DNA of 64,000 nucleotides from Sphingomicrobium sp. (GTDB lineage Bacteria > Pseudomonadota > Alphaproteobacteria > Sphingomonadales > Sphingomonadaceae), in assembly GCA_030447545.1 (NCBI GenBank), contig JAUJOV010000003.1:60704-124703 (forward strand). The letters are read 5' to 3'. The notes beneath the pieces are model-generated. The model was not told where the DNA came from and searched no databases. It saw only the letters and a list, made by a program, of their open reading frames with translations. A program made the translations under genes and the position numbers. Positions 11,059 through 22,821 of this stretch are shown in pieces. The first letter of the stretch is position 1, and each line of letters begins with the position of its first letter.

Positions 11059-13145
11059 ATCCGCTCGACCGAGCTGATCGGGTCGGCCTCCCGCAACGCG
11101 GCGATGATCGTGTGAAGGTGCGCGAGGTCGTGGACCTCCACGTCGAGATGAAAGGTCTGGAAGCTGCCGTCGCGGTGAACCAGGCCGAGGTTCACGATGT
11201 TCGCGTGCTTCTTGCCAAGGATGCTCGCCATGGTTCCGAGCGCTCCGGGCACGTCGCGAAGGATGATGCACAGCCGCGCGGCGCCGCCGTCCGAGCCTTC
11301 GCCCCAGGCAAGGTCGAGCCAGTCGGCGTCGACCCCGCTGGCAAGCGTGTCGCAGCCGATCACGTGGACCTCGATCTCCTCGTCCTCGCGGCGCAAGCCG
11401 ACGATCCGGTCGCCGGGGATCGGGTGGCAGCAGGTCGCGAGATGGTAGGCGACGCCCGCCGTCAGCCCCTTGATCGAGATTGCGGTCTGCTGCGGAAGCG
11501 GGCGCGGGGCGACGTCGCCGCCGGCCGAGCCGGGCATCAGCGCTTCCATCACCTGCTCGTCGCTCACCCGCTTGCGGGCGATGGCGATCATCAGCTCGTC
11601 CTCGCTCTCGATCTTTATCCGCTTGAGCGCCTGGCGGACGGCGTCCTTGTCGAGCAGCGCCGGCAAGCGCTCAACGATCTCGTCATAGATCTTCCGCCCG
11701 AGCTCGATCGTCTCGTCGCGCTCCTTGTGGCGAACGAAGCGGCGAACGCCCGAACGCGCCTTGCCGGTGACGACGAAGCGAAGCCATGACGGCTGCGGGT
11801 GTTGCGCTTCGGACGCGAGAATCTCCACCTGGTCGCCATTCTCGAGGATCGTGCGCAGCGGCACCACTCGGCCGTTGACCTTGGCTCCGACCGTGCGGTC
11901 GCCAAGGTCGGTGTGCACTGCATAGGCGAAGTCGACCGGAGTCGCGCCCTTGGGCAGCTGGATCAGCTCGCCCTTGGGCGTGAAGGCGAAGATCCGGTCC
12001 TGGTACATTGCCATCCGGGTGTGCTCGAGCAGCTCCTCGGGGCTTGCCGCATGGTCGAGAATTTCCACCAAATCGTCGATCCACGGCACCTTGATGTCGG
12101 CCGCGGGCTTGCGCTCCTTGTAAGCCCAGTGCGCGGCAAGCCCGCGCTCGGCCTGCTCGTGCATGCTCCGCGTGCGGATCTGGATCTCGATGCGCATCTT
12201 GGCGTCGTGGATCACCGACGTGTGCACCGAACGGTAGCCGTTGCGCTTGGGCGTCGAGATGTAATCCTTGAAGCGGCCCGGGACCATCGGCCAGCGCTGG
12301 TGAATGAGGCCGAGCGCGCGGTAGCAATCCTCCTTGCTCTCCACGATCACGCGGAACGCCATCACGTCGGACAATTGCTCGAAGCTGATGTGCCGCTCGG
12401 CCATCTTCTTCCAGATCGAATAGGCATGCTTCTGGCGGCCGGTGACCGTCGCATCGAGGCCGTTGTCGGCAAGGTAGAGCTGAAGGCCAAGGCCGATGCG
12501 GTTGACGAGGTCGCCGCCCTCGCGCGTGAGCTGGTCGAGGCGGCGGGTGATCGAGGCGTAGGCGTCGGGCTCCAGCACCTGGAAGGCCAGGGTCTGCATC
12601 TCGTTCATCATCTCGTACATGCCGATGCGCTCGGCGAGCGGAGCGTAGATATCCATCGTCTCGCGCGCGATCCGGCGGCGCTTCTCGTCTGACGGAATGT
12701 GGTGGAGCGTGCGCATGTTGTGCAGCCGGTCGGCGAGCTTCACCAGAAGCACGCGAATGTCGTCGGACAGCGCAAGCAGGAACTTGCGCAGATTCTCGGC
12801 CGCTCGCTCGCTTTCCGACTGGGCCTCGATCTTGCTGAGCTTGGTCACTCCGTCGACCAGCCGCGCGATATGCGGCCCGAACAGGTTGTGGATCTCGTCG
12901 GGAGTGGCGAGCGTGTCCTCGATCGTGTCGTGGAGGATTGCAGTGACGATCGTCTCGTCGTCGAGCTTGAGGTCGGTGAGGATTCCGGCGACCTCGATCG
13001 GATGGCTGAAATAGGGGTCGCCGTTCGCGCGGACCTGGGCGCCGTGCGCCTTCATCGAAAAGACGTAGGCGCGGTTGATCATCCCCTCGTCGGCGTCCGG
13101 ATCGTAGGAGCGGACCTTCTCGATGAGCTCATACTGTCGAAGCAC
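11055..13145 (-). CDS. rsh: Bifunctional (p)ppGpp synthetase/hydrolase of RelA/SpoT family
   Basis: Makes and degrades the stringent-response alarmone (p)ppGpp. I chose the GTG at 13145 (VLRQYELIEKVRSYDPDADE) because family members start there; the 12 extra residues in the ORF track have no similarity. Domain order: HD hydrolase with H48 and H72-D73 (SHPIEVAGIL; ILHDTIEDT), synthetase (LSDVMAFRVIVESKEDCYRALG), TGS domain (IFAFTPKGELIQLPKGATPVDFAYAVH), conserved-cysteine region (LATCCHPIPGDRIVG) and ACT domain (LRDVPGALGTMASILGKKHANIV). The intact HD residues plus the RFKD form of the RxKD motif in the synthetase suggest both activities. It is the only RelA/SpoT homologue in the window, as expected for alphaproteobacteria. 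The frame is intact at about 696 residues. Confidence 0.95.
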   Translation of the reverse strand: MLRQYELIEKVRSYDPDADEGMINRAYVFSMKAHGAQVRANGDPYFSHPIEVAGILTDLKLDDETIVTAILHDTIEDTLATPDEIHNLFGPHIARLVDGVTKLSKIEAQSESERAAENLRKFLLALSDDIRVLLVKLADRLHNMRTLHHIPSDEKRRRIARETMDIYAPLAERIGMYEMMNEMQTLAFQVLEPDAYASITRRLDQLTREGGDLVNRIGLGLQLYLADNGLDATVTGRQKHAYSIWKKMAERHISFEQLSDVMAFRVIVESKEDCYRALGLIHQRWPMVPGRFKDYISTPKRNGYRSVHTSVIHDAKMRIEIQIRTRSMHEQAERGLAAHWAYKERKPAADIKVPWIDDLVEILDHAASPEELLEHTRMAMYQDRIFAFTPKGELIQLPKGATPVDFAYAVHTDLGDRTVGAKVNGRVVPLRTILENGDQVEILASEAQHPQPSWLRFVVTGKARSGVRRFVRHKERDETIELGRKIYDEIVERLPALLDKDAVRQALKRIKIESEDELMIAIARKRVSDEQVMEALMPGSAGGDVAPRPLPQQTAISIKGLTAGVAYHLATCCHPIPGDRIVGLRREDEEIEVHVIGCDTLASGVDADWLDLAWGEGSDGGAARLCIILRDVPGALGTMASILGKKHANIVNLGLVHRDGSFQTFHLDVEVHDLAHLHTIIAALREADPISSVERI

Positions 13146-13272
13146 GCCGCTTACATGGGGGGAGCGGCGGCCTTTGTGCAAGCGCCAAGGCTGCGCGCGG
13201 GCTTGGGCGCGCGCGGCTGTTCATTTTCAGATCTTTGTGCTTTCATCGCGCTTCGCGAGGGAGGCGAGCGGA

Positions 13273-13761
13273 TTGGGCCAGGGCAAGGTCGCGTCGCAGA
13301 TCGACGAATATCGCAAGCAGGCGGTGCAGTGCCCGTTTCCTGCGGCGGTCGAGCTGATCGGCGAGAAATGGGCGTTCCTGATCCTTCGCGGCGCGTTCAA
13401 TGGGCTTCGGCATTTCGAGGAATTCCAGGCCGCGCTCGGGATCGCGCGCAACATCCTGTCGGACCGCTTGTGCAAGCTGGTCGCCGGCGAGATCCTCGAG
13501 CGTTCGCCTGACGAGTCCGACCGCCGCAAGGTGGTCTATGCGCTGACCCCCAAGGGCGAGGCGCTGATGCCGGTGGTCGTCGCGCTTCGCCAGTGGGGCG
13601 AGGAATGGGGCTGCGGGCGCGCGGACGTGGTCCTCGCCGACCGGCGCACGGGCCGTCCGGTGCGCAAGATCTGCGTCCAGGCTGAAGACGGCCGGCCGCT
13701 CGGCCTCGACGAGCTGATCTGGGTAGCGCGGAAAGATGCCGAGGCCGGCAAAGCGGCCTAG
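13273..13761 (+). CDS. HxlR-family winged-helix transcriptional regulator
   Basis: DNA-binding regulator of the HxlR (MarR-like) family. These often respond to aldehydes, quinones or redox state; the target here is unknown. The HTH lies in about residues 10-110 (CPFPAAVELIGEKWAFLILRGAFNGLRHFEEF, then ILSDRLCKLV and the wing RRKVVYALTPKGEAL). The ORF track starts at 13123, but that would overlap the rsh start and has no similarity. A TTG at 13273 with GGGAGG about nine bases upstream is the best start, giving 162 residues. The gene is divergent from rsh over about 127 bases. A C-terminal tail of about 45 residues (DRRTGRPVRKICVQAEDGRPL) extends beyond the usual family core. Confidence 0.85.
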   Translation: MGQGKVASQIDEYRKQAVQCPFPAAVELIGEKWAFLILRGAFNGLRHFEEFQAALGIARNILSDRLCKLVAGEILERSPDESDRRKVVYALTPKGEALMPVVVALRQWGEEWGCGRADVVLADRRTGRPVRKICVQAEDGRPLGLDELIWVARKDAEAGKAA

Positions 13762-13770
13762 GAAGCAGCC

Positions 13771-14112
13771 TTATTCGTAGTCGTTGCCGCTGGGGCTCGG
13801 ACGGGGCGGCGCAGCGGCGGTCAGGCGCAGGGCCTCGGCGGCCTCGCTGATCGACGCCAGCTCCTCGGTCTCGTCCTCCTCGTCGACGCGGACCTTCTGC
13901 AGCCCGTTGACGATCGCTTCCTCGAGGATTCGCGGCTGAACCGTCTGCTCGGCGATCTCGCGCAAAGCGACGACCGGATTCTTGTCGCGGTCGCGCTCGA
14001 TCGTCAGGTCGGCGCCCGCCGAGACCTGGCGCGCGCGCTGCGCAGCAAACAGGATGAGGTCGAACCGGTTGGGGACCTTGTCGACGCAATCTTCGACCGT
14101 GACGCGAGCCAT
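13771..14112 (-). CDS. rpoZ: RNA polymerase omega subunit
   Basis: Small subunit that helps assemble the beta-prime subunit into RNA polymerase and, with it, forms a ppGpp binding site in many proteobacteria. The start at 14112 gives [31 protein letters not shown], the textbook omega N-terminus. The ORF track's 16-residue extension is discarded. The core ends around residue 70 ([10 protein letters not shown]), followed by an acidic alphaproteobacterial-type tail (DEEDETEEL). It is convergent with the HxlR gene, nine bases apart. Confidence 0.95.
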   Translation of the reverse strand: MARVTVEDCVDKVPNRFDLILFAAQRARQVSAGADLTIERDRDKNPVVALREIAEQTVQPRILEEAIVNGLQKVRVDEEDETEELASISEAAEALRLTAAAPPRPSPSGNDYE

Positions 14113-14203
14113 GAAGCGCTCCGAAATGCCTGAAATGTGGTGGAGGAACGGCCCGGGCAATAAGGGGTTGCGAGGCTGAAAGTCAAGGAAACGTCACGCG
14201 GAG

Positions 14204-14261
14204 CCAGTCCGGGGGACTGGCGAGCATGGCGTTCCGCCCGCAGGCAGTCCGGGGGACTGCC
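14204..14261. repeat. Pair of near-identical short palindromes (CAGTCCGGGGGACTG core)
   Basis: Two inverted repeats with the same 15-base core, CAGTCC-GGG-GGACTG, lie at 14204-14220 (7-bp stem) and 14243-14261 (8-bp stem), separated by 22 bases. The flanking base pairs differ between the two (CC/GG versus GGC/GCC arms), so the stems stay paired despite sequence change. They lie in the 184-base space between rpoZ and the phospholipase D gene. No U-tract follows either hairpin, so they are not ordinary intrinsic terminators. They resemble short interspersed palindromic elements of bacterial genomes. Confidence 0.8.
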
Positions 14262-14296
14262 GAGGCCGGCGCTCACGAAGCGAAGCGAGGGCAAGC

Positions 14297-15511
14297 TTGC
14301 TCAAGGACGATGCTCCGGCCACAGACGGCTCGATGGCCGATGAGCCCACTGTTCAGACCCTCTCTCCAGCGCCGCTCCGGGCGCGCGTCGCCGGCAATGA
14401 TCTCGAGCTGATCGAGACGGGGCAGGCGCGCCTCACGGCGATTCTCGAGCTGATCAATTCGGCCCGGCGCAGCGTCCGGCTGCTGTTCTACATCTTCAAG
14501 GAGGATGCGAGCGGCCGGCAGGTGCGCGACGCCCTGGTCGCGGCCGCGCGCCGCGGGGTCGACGTCAAGCTTCTGCTCGACGGCTATGGCTGCTCGGACG
14601 CGACGGCCAGCTACTTCCGGGGCATTGCCGAGGAGGGCGGGAATTTCTGCCTGTTCCACCCGAGCTACGGGCGGCGCTATCTGCTGCGCAACCACCAGAA
14701 GCTCGCCATCGCCGACGACCGCGCAGCGATCATCGGCGGCGCGAACATCCACGACGATTACCTCATCGACGAGGGTCCCACGCGCTGGCGCGACCTGTGG
14801 CTGAGGATCGAGGGGCCGGCAGTGGAGCCCGCGGCCGAATATTTCGACGCGATCTACGGCTGGACGACGCGCAAGGGCGCCAAGCTGCGCAGCCTCAGGC
14901 GGCTGATCAACCGCCACACTGAGAACAGCGGCCCGCTGCAGTGGAAGTTCAGCGGTCCGCTGACCCGGCGCAATCCGTGGCCCAAGGCCTTTGCGCAGGA
15001 CATGGCGCAGGCGAGCCGGCTCGACATCATCTCCGCCTATTTCTCGCCGCCGCGCTCCTTCCTCCGGCGAATCGGGCGGCTCGGCGACCGCGGGCGCGTG
15101 CGGGTGATCACCTCGGGCAGCTCGGACAATATGGCGACCGTCGACGCGGCGCGACACAATTATGCGCGAATGCTCCGCCACCGGGTCGAGATGTACGAAT
15201 ATCAGGCGGCGCGGCTGCACACCAAGCTCAGCATCCTCGACGAGGTAGTGTACATCGGCTCGGCCAATTTCGATTTCCGCAGCGCCTACATCAACCTGGA
15301 GATCATGCTGCGGATCGAGGACCGTCCCTTTGCCGAGTTGATGCGCGGCTATTTCGAGCGCGAGCTTGGGGCCAGCGAGCGGATCACGCCCGAGCTCCAT
15401 CGCAAGCGCGCAACCCTGCTGCGCCGACTGCGCTGGACTATCGCTCACTGGCTGGTGACGACGATGGACTACACGGTGACGCGCAGGCTGAACTTCGGGC
15501 CTGAGCGCTAG
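14297..15511 (+). CDS. Phospholipase D family / cardiolipin synthase-like protein
   Basis: Probably transfers or hydrolyses phosphatidyl groups, as in cardiolipin synthesis. Two HKD motifs are visible: HQKLAIADDRAAIIGGANI near residue 135 and HTKLSILDEVVYIGSANFDFRS near residue 310. Both keep the His, Lys and Asp and are followed by the usual GG/SxN. There is no clear N-terminal membrane segment, unlike classical Cls, so it may be a ClsB/C-like soluble form. The ORF track starts at a TTG (14297). The ATG at 14333 (MADEPTV) is an equally plausible start, with neither preceded by a strong ribosome site. The gene is intact and convergent with the methyltransferase gene, nine bases away, which also looks lipid-directed. 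Confidence 0.85.
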   Translation: MLKDDAPATDGSMADEPTVQTLSPAPLRARVAGNDLELIETGQARLTAILELINSARRSVRLLFYIFKEDASGRQVRDALVAAARRGVDVKLLLDGYGCSDATASYFRGIAEEGGNFCLFHPSYGRRYLLRNHQKLAIADDRAAIIGGANIHDDYLIDEGPTRWRDLWLRIEGPAVEPAAEYFDAIYGWTTRKGAKLRSLRRLINRHTENSGPLQWKFSGPLTRRNPWPKAFAQDMAQASRLDIISAYFSPPRSFLRRIGRLGDRGRVRVITSGSSDNMATVDAARHNYARMLRHRVEMYEYQAARLHTKLSILDEVVYIGSANFDFRSAYINLEIMLRIEDRPFAELMRGYFERELGASERITPELHRKRATLLRRLRWTIAHWLVTTMDYTVTRRLNFGPER

Positions 15512-15520
15512 TCGAGGACG

Positions 15521-16177
15521 CTACTCGTCCGTCCCCCGGGCCGACTGCGGGGCGTCCTTCCACGCCCAGAACAGGCGGGCGGGGGGCACGTTGATCCACT
15601 CGAAGCCGCGGTCGATCCGCCTGAAGTGCGGCTGGATGAAGTCGAGCACCTTGGAGCTGAACTGGTAGACCAGGAACGCGCCGCCCGGGCGGAGCACGCG
15701 CGCGGTCGCCTCGCCGATCGAATCGCCGACGCCCGGCGGAAGGGTCGAGAAGGGCAGGCCCGAAAGCACATAATCGGCCTTGGGCAGTCCGCGCTCGACG
15801 ATCATCTTCTCGACGTCGGCGGCCGATCCGGTGACCGCGACCAGCCGCGGGTCGTCGATCGACTCCGCGAGATAGCGCGTGAATTCGTCGTTGGTGTCGA
15901 TCGTCAGCAGAGTCGCGTCGGGCCCGAGCTTTTCCAGGATCGGCCGCGTGAAGGTGCCGACGCCCGGCCCATATTCGACGAACAGCCGCGTGTTCTCCCA
16001 GTCGACAGGCTTGAGCATGCGCTCGATCAGCACCCGGCTCGACGGGATGATCGAGCCGACCATCACCGGGTGCTTGAGGAATCCGCGAAGGAACTGGAGG
16101 CGCGGGTTCGGACCTCGGCGGTCGCCGCGGCGCGCGTGGCGGCGATTGGCTTTGAGCGGTCGGGCGCTGGGGGGCAT
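15521..16177 (-). CDS. SAM-dependent methyltransferase, phospholipid N-methyltransferase-like
   Basis: Class I SAM methyltransferase resembling PmtA-type phospholipid N-methyltransferases or rRNA-adenine-dimethylase-like folds. The start was set at the ATG at 16177 (MPPSARPLKANRR), since upstream residues in the ORF track look non-coding. Motif I is LFVEYGPGVGTFTRPIL, followed by the acidic TIDTNDEFTRYL. The segment YVLSGLPFSTLPPGVGDSI carries the substrate-loop Pro-Phe-Ser. The N-terminal part (FLRGFLKHPVMVGSIIPSSRVLIERML) matches the characteristic head of this family. The position tail-to-tail with a cardiolipin-synthase-like gene supports, but does not prove, a membrane-lipid role. Confidence 0.75.
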   Translation of the reverse strand: MPPSARPLKANRRHARRGDRRGPNPRLQFLRGFLKHPVMVGSIIPSSRVLIERMLKPVDWENTRLFVEYGPGVGTFTRPILEKLGPDATLLTIDTNDEFTRYLAESIDDPRLVAVTGSAADVEKMIVERGLPKADYVLSGLPFSTLPPGVGDSIGEATARVLRPGGAFLVYQFSSKVLDFIQPHFRRIDRGFEWINVPPARLFWAWKDAPQSARGTDE

Positions 16178-16287
16178 CGAAGATCCGTTCGTCGGAAAAG
16201 CGAGGGCGGTCCGTTCGCAAATGCGCCGCTGCTTGGCAAGGTTCCGGTGCGGCGCGTCTTTGACCTCGCGGCGCGCCGCACTAGGGC

Positions 16288-17597
16288 GTGCGCGTGCCAC
16301 GCGACCCAGCCCCGCAGCGGATCGGAACCACGGCGCTCAGCCGAGCGCACTTCCTGCTGCTCTACGCCGCGATGCTGGTTGCCGCGGCGGGCAACACCGC
16401 GCTCCAGTCGGTGATGCCGGCGATCGGGCGCGAGATCGGCATTTCGGATTTCTGGGTCGCGGTCTCCTACACCTGGTCGGCGGTGCTGTGGGTGTTGCTC
16501 GCGCCCTACTGGGCGGAAAAGAGCGACCGCCACGGGCGCAAGGCGCTCACTTTGGTAGGGCTGAGCGGCTTCGTGGTGTCGATGCTGCTGTGCGGGATCG
16601 TGCTTCATGCGGGGCTGGTGGGGGCGATCGGCGGAGCGCTGACCTTCGCCCTGTTCGGCCTGTTTCGCTCGATCTACGGCGCGCTGGGTTCGGCCACGCC
16701 CTCGGCGACGCAGGCCTATCTTGCCGCTCGCACCCGCCGCAGCGGCAGGGTCGCGGCGCTTTCGGCTCTTGCTTCCTCGTTCGGCCTCGGGACGATCATC
16801 GGCCCGGCAGTCGCGCCCCTGTTCGTGCTTCCGTTTGTCGGCCTGTCCGGGCCGCTGTTCGCCTTTGCCGCAATTGCAGCGCTGGTGTTCGCGGCGATCC
16901 TGCTGTGGCTTCCCAACGACCGGCTGGGCCGGCGCAGGGGGCGGGGAGCGGCGATGAGCTATCCCTCGATCGCCACTCCGCCGACGGGAGCGAGCGTGGT
17001 CGCCGCGACCTCGCCCGAGCGGCCGGGCGGCCGGATGCGGTGGAGCGACGCCAGGATCCGCTCCTGGCTTCTCGCCGGAGTGACCGCCGGCCATGCGCAG
17101 GCGGCGACGCTGACCTGCGCCGGCTTCTTCATCATCGACCGGCTGCAGCTGGAGCCGGTCGGTTCGGAACGTGCGATCGCAATCGTGATGATGGCCGGAG
17201 CCTCGGCGACTCTCGGCGCCCAGTGGGGCCTGATCCCGCGCGTCGGAATCGGGCCGCGGGCGCTGATCGTGTGGGGCTCGCTGGTCGCCGCCGCGGGGCT
17301 GATCGGCACCATGCTCGCGCAGAACCTGTACGGGATCACGATCGGCTTTGCCCTGGCTTTGCTGGGTTTCGGAATGACTCGCCCCGGCTTCACCGCAGGC
17401 GCGTCGCTTGCCGTTCCGCTGGCCGAGCAGGGCGCCGTGGCGGGCGCGATCACCGCCGCGAACGGGATCAGCTGGATCGCCGCCCCGGCGCTCGGCATGG
17501 CGATCTATCTGATCGATCCCAACCTGCCGTTCGCGGCATCGGCGCTGGTCCTCGTCGCGCTGTCCCTGTGGACCAGGCGCGGGCTGGCCGGCGCTGG

Positions 17598-17601
<4 letters not shown>
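16288..17601 (+). CDS. Major facilitator superfamily transporter
   Basis: A 12-helix drug/metabolite-type MFS permease in the cytoplasmic membrane, 437 residues. The loop 2-3 signature is visible as WAEKSDRHGRKALTLVG, and there is a central cytoplasmic loop rich in Arg/Gly (RLGRRRGRGAAM) between the two six-helix halves. The start is a GTG at 16288, and a second GTG six bases later is also possible. The substrate cannot be inferred from the sequence. It is divergent from the methyltransferase gene. Its stop shares TTAG with the CDC48-like gene coming from the other side. Confidence 0.85.
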
Positions 17602-19916
<2,315 letters not shown>

Positions 19917-20011
19917 TCGCTCTCCTTTTCACGCTCTCGTGCCCAATCCTAACGGCGGCGGGCTCGTTTGGGTTCAATGTGGGGCCGGGCAGCGTCGGGA
20001 AAAGCTCGCCC

Positions 20012-20767
20012 CTAGAACTTGAGCGCGCCGGCGATCCTGCGAACGGTCGAGCGCGGAGCGAAGCGCGTCGCCTGAGCGCCAACCTTGTTGATCGCTCCGG
20101 GAATGACGATCGCGCGGTTGCGCTCCAGCCCGTCGAGCCCCGCGCCGACAACCGCCGCCGCCTCCATCGCCCTCCGGTCGAAGGCCCCGTCCTCGCTGAA
20201 GCCCGCGACCTGCCCGAATTCCGTGCGGGTCGGGCCCGGGCACAGGCAGCTGACCCTGACGCCGTGGGGCTTGAGCTCCTCGTGAAGCGCTTCGCTGAAC
20301 GAGAGCACATAGGCCTTGGTCGCGAAATAGACGGCGATGTTGGGCCCCGGCTGGAAGGCCGCGGTCGAAGCGACGTTGAGGATCGCACCATGGCCGCGCT
20401 CGATCATCGCCGGAGCGACTGCTCGGCACAGTTCGGTCAGCGCTCCGCAATTGAAGTCGATCATGTCGCGCTGGCGCCTGGCGTCGAGCTCGGCGACTCG
20501 GCCGCGAAGCCCGAACCCCGCATTGTTGACCAGGGTCTCGACCTGCTCTCCCGCAGCTTCGACATCGCGCATCAGCGCTTCGGCCGCCCCGGGCCGCGCA
20601 AGGTCGATCCCGACCGCGCGCGCATTGCCGAGCTCGGCCGCCAGCGTCTCGAGCCGGTCCCTGCGCCGGGCGGCAAGCACCAGCCGCTGCCCGCGCGCCG
20701 CGAGCTGCCGGGCGAATTCCACGCCCAGCCCGGCCGACGCGCCGGTGACGAGCGCGACCGGCTTCAC
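20012..20767 (-). CDS. Short-chain dehydrogenase/reductase
   Basis: Classical SDR fold oxidoreductase with NAD(P) motif VTGASAGLGVEFARQL, the structural LVNNAGFG motif, and the catalytic Ser (ILNVASTAAFQPG) with Tyr-x3-Lys (VYFATKAYVLSF). The Arg after the second strand (LAARRRDRLETL) hints at NADP preference. I place the start at the GTG at 20767 (VKPVALVTGASAG), because the longer ORF reads back into the upstream isomerase gene, which ends only four bases before. The two are probably one transcript. The substrate is unknown; the closest general description is a DltE/acyl-type SDR. Confidence 0.85.
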   Translation of the reverse strand: MKPVALVTGASAGLGVEFARQLAARGQRLVLAARRRDRLETLAAELGNARAVGIDLARPGAAEALMRDVEAAGEQVETLVNNAGFGLRGRVAELDARRQRDMIDFNCGALTELCRAVAPAMIERGHGAILNVASTAAFQPGPNIAVYFATKAYVLSFSEALHEELKPHGVRVSCLCPGPTRTEFGQVAGFSEDGAFDRRAMEAAAVVGAGLDGLERNRAIVIPGAINKVGAQATRFAPRSTVRRIAGALKF

Positions 20768-20771
20768 CTTG

Positions 20772-21236
20772 TCAGCTCGCGGAACCGATCGTCGCCTTGA
20801 CGATCTTGCCGGGCTCGCTCGGCGGCTCGCCCTTGGGCAGCGCGTCGACATGCTCCATGCCGCTCTCGACATTGCCCCACACGGTGTACTGGCCGTCCAG
20901 GAAGCGCGCGTCGCCGAAGCAGATGAAGAACTGGCTGTTGGCGCTGTCGGGGTCGTTGGTGCGCGCCATCGAAACGGTCCCGCGAACGTGCGGCTCGCGG
21001 CTGAACTCGGCCTTGAGGTTGGGCAGGTCGGACCCGCGATAGCCGGTGCCGCTCGGGTCGCCGCCCTGCGCCATGAAGCCCGGAATCACGCGGTGGAAGG
21101 TCACGCCGTCGTAAAAGCCTTTGTTGACCAGCTCCGTGATGCGCTCGACATGGCCGGGCGCGAGGTCCGGGCGAAGGCGGATCACGACGTCCCCGCCGCT
21201 CGAAAGAGTAAGTGTCAGCCGCTCGTCGTCTGCCAT
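20772..21236 (-). CDS. ppi: Cyclophilin-type peptidyl-prolyl cis-trans isomerase
   Basis: Catalyses cis-trans isomerisation of X-Pro bonds during folding. The 154-residue protein starts at the ATG at 21236 (MADDERLTLTLSSGG) with no signal peptide, so a cytoplasmic PpiB-like form. Cyclophilin core motifs are FHRVIPGFMAQGGDPSGTG, with the catalytic Arg, then SQFFICFGDARFLDGQYTVWG. The sphingomonad gene is short, consistent with a single-domain enzyme. The downstream SDR gene starts four bases before its stop region ends, indicating co-transcription. Confidence 0.93.
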   Translation of the reverse strand: MADDERLTLTLSSGGDVVIRLRPDLAPGHVERITELVNKGFYDGVTFHRVIPGFMAQGGDPSGTGYRGSDLPNLKAEFSREPHVRGTVSMARTNDPDSANSQFFICFGDARFLDGQYTVWGNVESGMEHVDALPKGEPPSEPGKIVKATIGSAS

Positions 21237-21352
21237 GGATATGCTCCGGATGATGGGGTGAAGTGGTGGGGCGTGTAGGCCGCGATGGCGGCTTGCGCCA
21301 GAGCGGCCGCGACCATAGGACGACCATATCGGTCGGGATTGGGGTGCAAGGC

Positions 21353-22766
21353 ATGAGCGAGAGCGAGAACATCGCCACCGCAGCCCCGCCCGACGCCGCA
21401 GAGCCGATGGACGAGGAAGATCGTCTTCGGCCCGAGTTCGTCGACCTCGTCCTCGACGCGGTTGCAAGCGGCGACGACGAAACCGCGCGCGAGCTGGTCG
21501 CTCCGCTCCACCCCGCCGACGTCGCCGACCTGATCGAGCTTGCCGCCCGCGACGAGCGCGACGGGCTGGTCAGGGCGCTCGCCGGGATCGTCGGCCCCGA
21601 CGTGCTCGCCGAAATGAACGAGCATGTGCGCGAGAGCCTGATCGACGCACTCGAGCCCGAGCAGGTCGCCGACCTCGCCGGCCAGCTCGAGACCGACGAT
21701 GCGGTCGCGATCCTCGAGGACCTCGAGGAGGACGAGCAGCGCGCGGTGCTCCGGGCAATGGAGCCCGACGACCGCGCAGCGATCGAGGAAGCGCTCACCT
21801 ATCCGGAAGAATCGGCCGGCCGGCTGATGCAGCGCGACCTGTGCGCCGTGCCCGAGCACTGGAAGGTCGGCCAGGTGATCGATTACCTGCGCTCGACCGG
21901 CGAGCTTCCGACCGACTTCTGGGAAGTGTTCGTGGTCGGCCCGAGCCACCACCCGGTCGGCACGTGCAAGCTCTCGACCATCCTTCGCTCCCCGCGCTCG
22001 ATGCCCGTGACCGACATCATGATCCGCGACCAGACCCTGATCCCGGTCGACATGGACCAGGAGGAGGTCGCGCTGCGCTTCCAGAAATATGCGCTCATCT
22101 CGGCCGCCGTGGTCGATGACGAGGGGCGCCTGGTCGGCATGATCACGGTCGACGACATCGTCCACATCATCCAGGAGGAAGCGAGCGAGGACGTGCTTCG
22201 CCTGTCGGGCGCCGGCGACGAGGGCGACATCAACGAGCCGGTGATGGAAAGCTACCGCAGCCGGGTGCGCTGGCTGATCGCCAACCTCGTCACTGCGCTG
22301 GTCGCCTCGACCGTGATCAGCCAGTTCGAAGGCGCGATTGCCGAGCTCGTGGTCCTCGCCGTGCTGATGCCGATCGTTGCCGGCGTCGGCGGCAATGCCG
22401 GCACCCAGGCGCTTGCCGTCACGGTGCGTGCAATCGCGACCAACCAGCTGACCGGCTCCAACCGCTGGCGGGCAGTCGGCCGCGAGGTGCGGGTCGCGCT
22501 CCTCAATGGCGGCACGGTCGCCGCAATCCTCGGCGTCGGCGTCGCAATCGCGTTCGGCAACCCGCTGCTGGGCGGAGTGATCGCTGCGGCGATGCTCACC
22601 AACATCCTGATTGCCGGCACCGTCGGCTCGCTCGTCCCGCTGACGCTCGAGCGGATGGGGGTGGACCCGGCGGTCGGCTCGTCGATCTTCGTCACCATGA
22701 TGACGGATTCGATGGGCTTCCTGCTTCTTCCTCGGCCTTGCCGTCGCCAGCGGGCTGGTGGGCTAA
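21353..22766 (+). CDS. mgtE: Magnesium transporter MgtE (one frame shift near the 3' end)
   Basis: Mg2+-gated Mg2+ channel in the inner membrane. The acidic N-terminal superhelical MgtE_N domain runs to about residue 140 (LHPADVADLIEL; LEPEQVADLAGQLETDDAVAIL). A CBS pair follows (YPEESAGRLMQRD; KYALISAAVVDDEGRLVGMITVDDI), then five membrane helices including the pore signature MPIVAGVGGNAGTQALAV. The start is the ATG at 21353 (MSESENIATA); the upstream 30 residues in the ORF track are not supported. After DSMGF the frame breaks by one base near 22.73 kb. Reading the neighbouring frame gives LFLGLAVASGLVG and a stop at 22764-22766, the normal family ending. Confidence 0.92.
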
Positions 22767-22821
22767 GCGCCCGCGCAGCTAAGTCATTGTCACGACAGCT
22801 GTATTTGGGCATCACAGCCCG

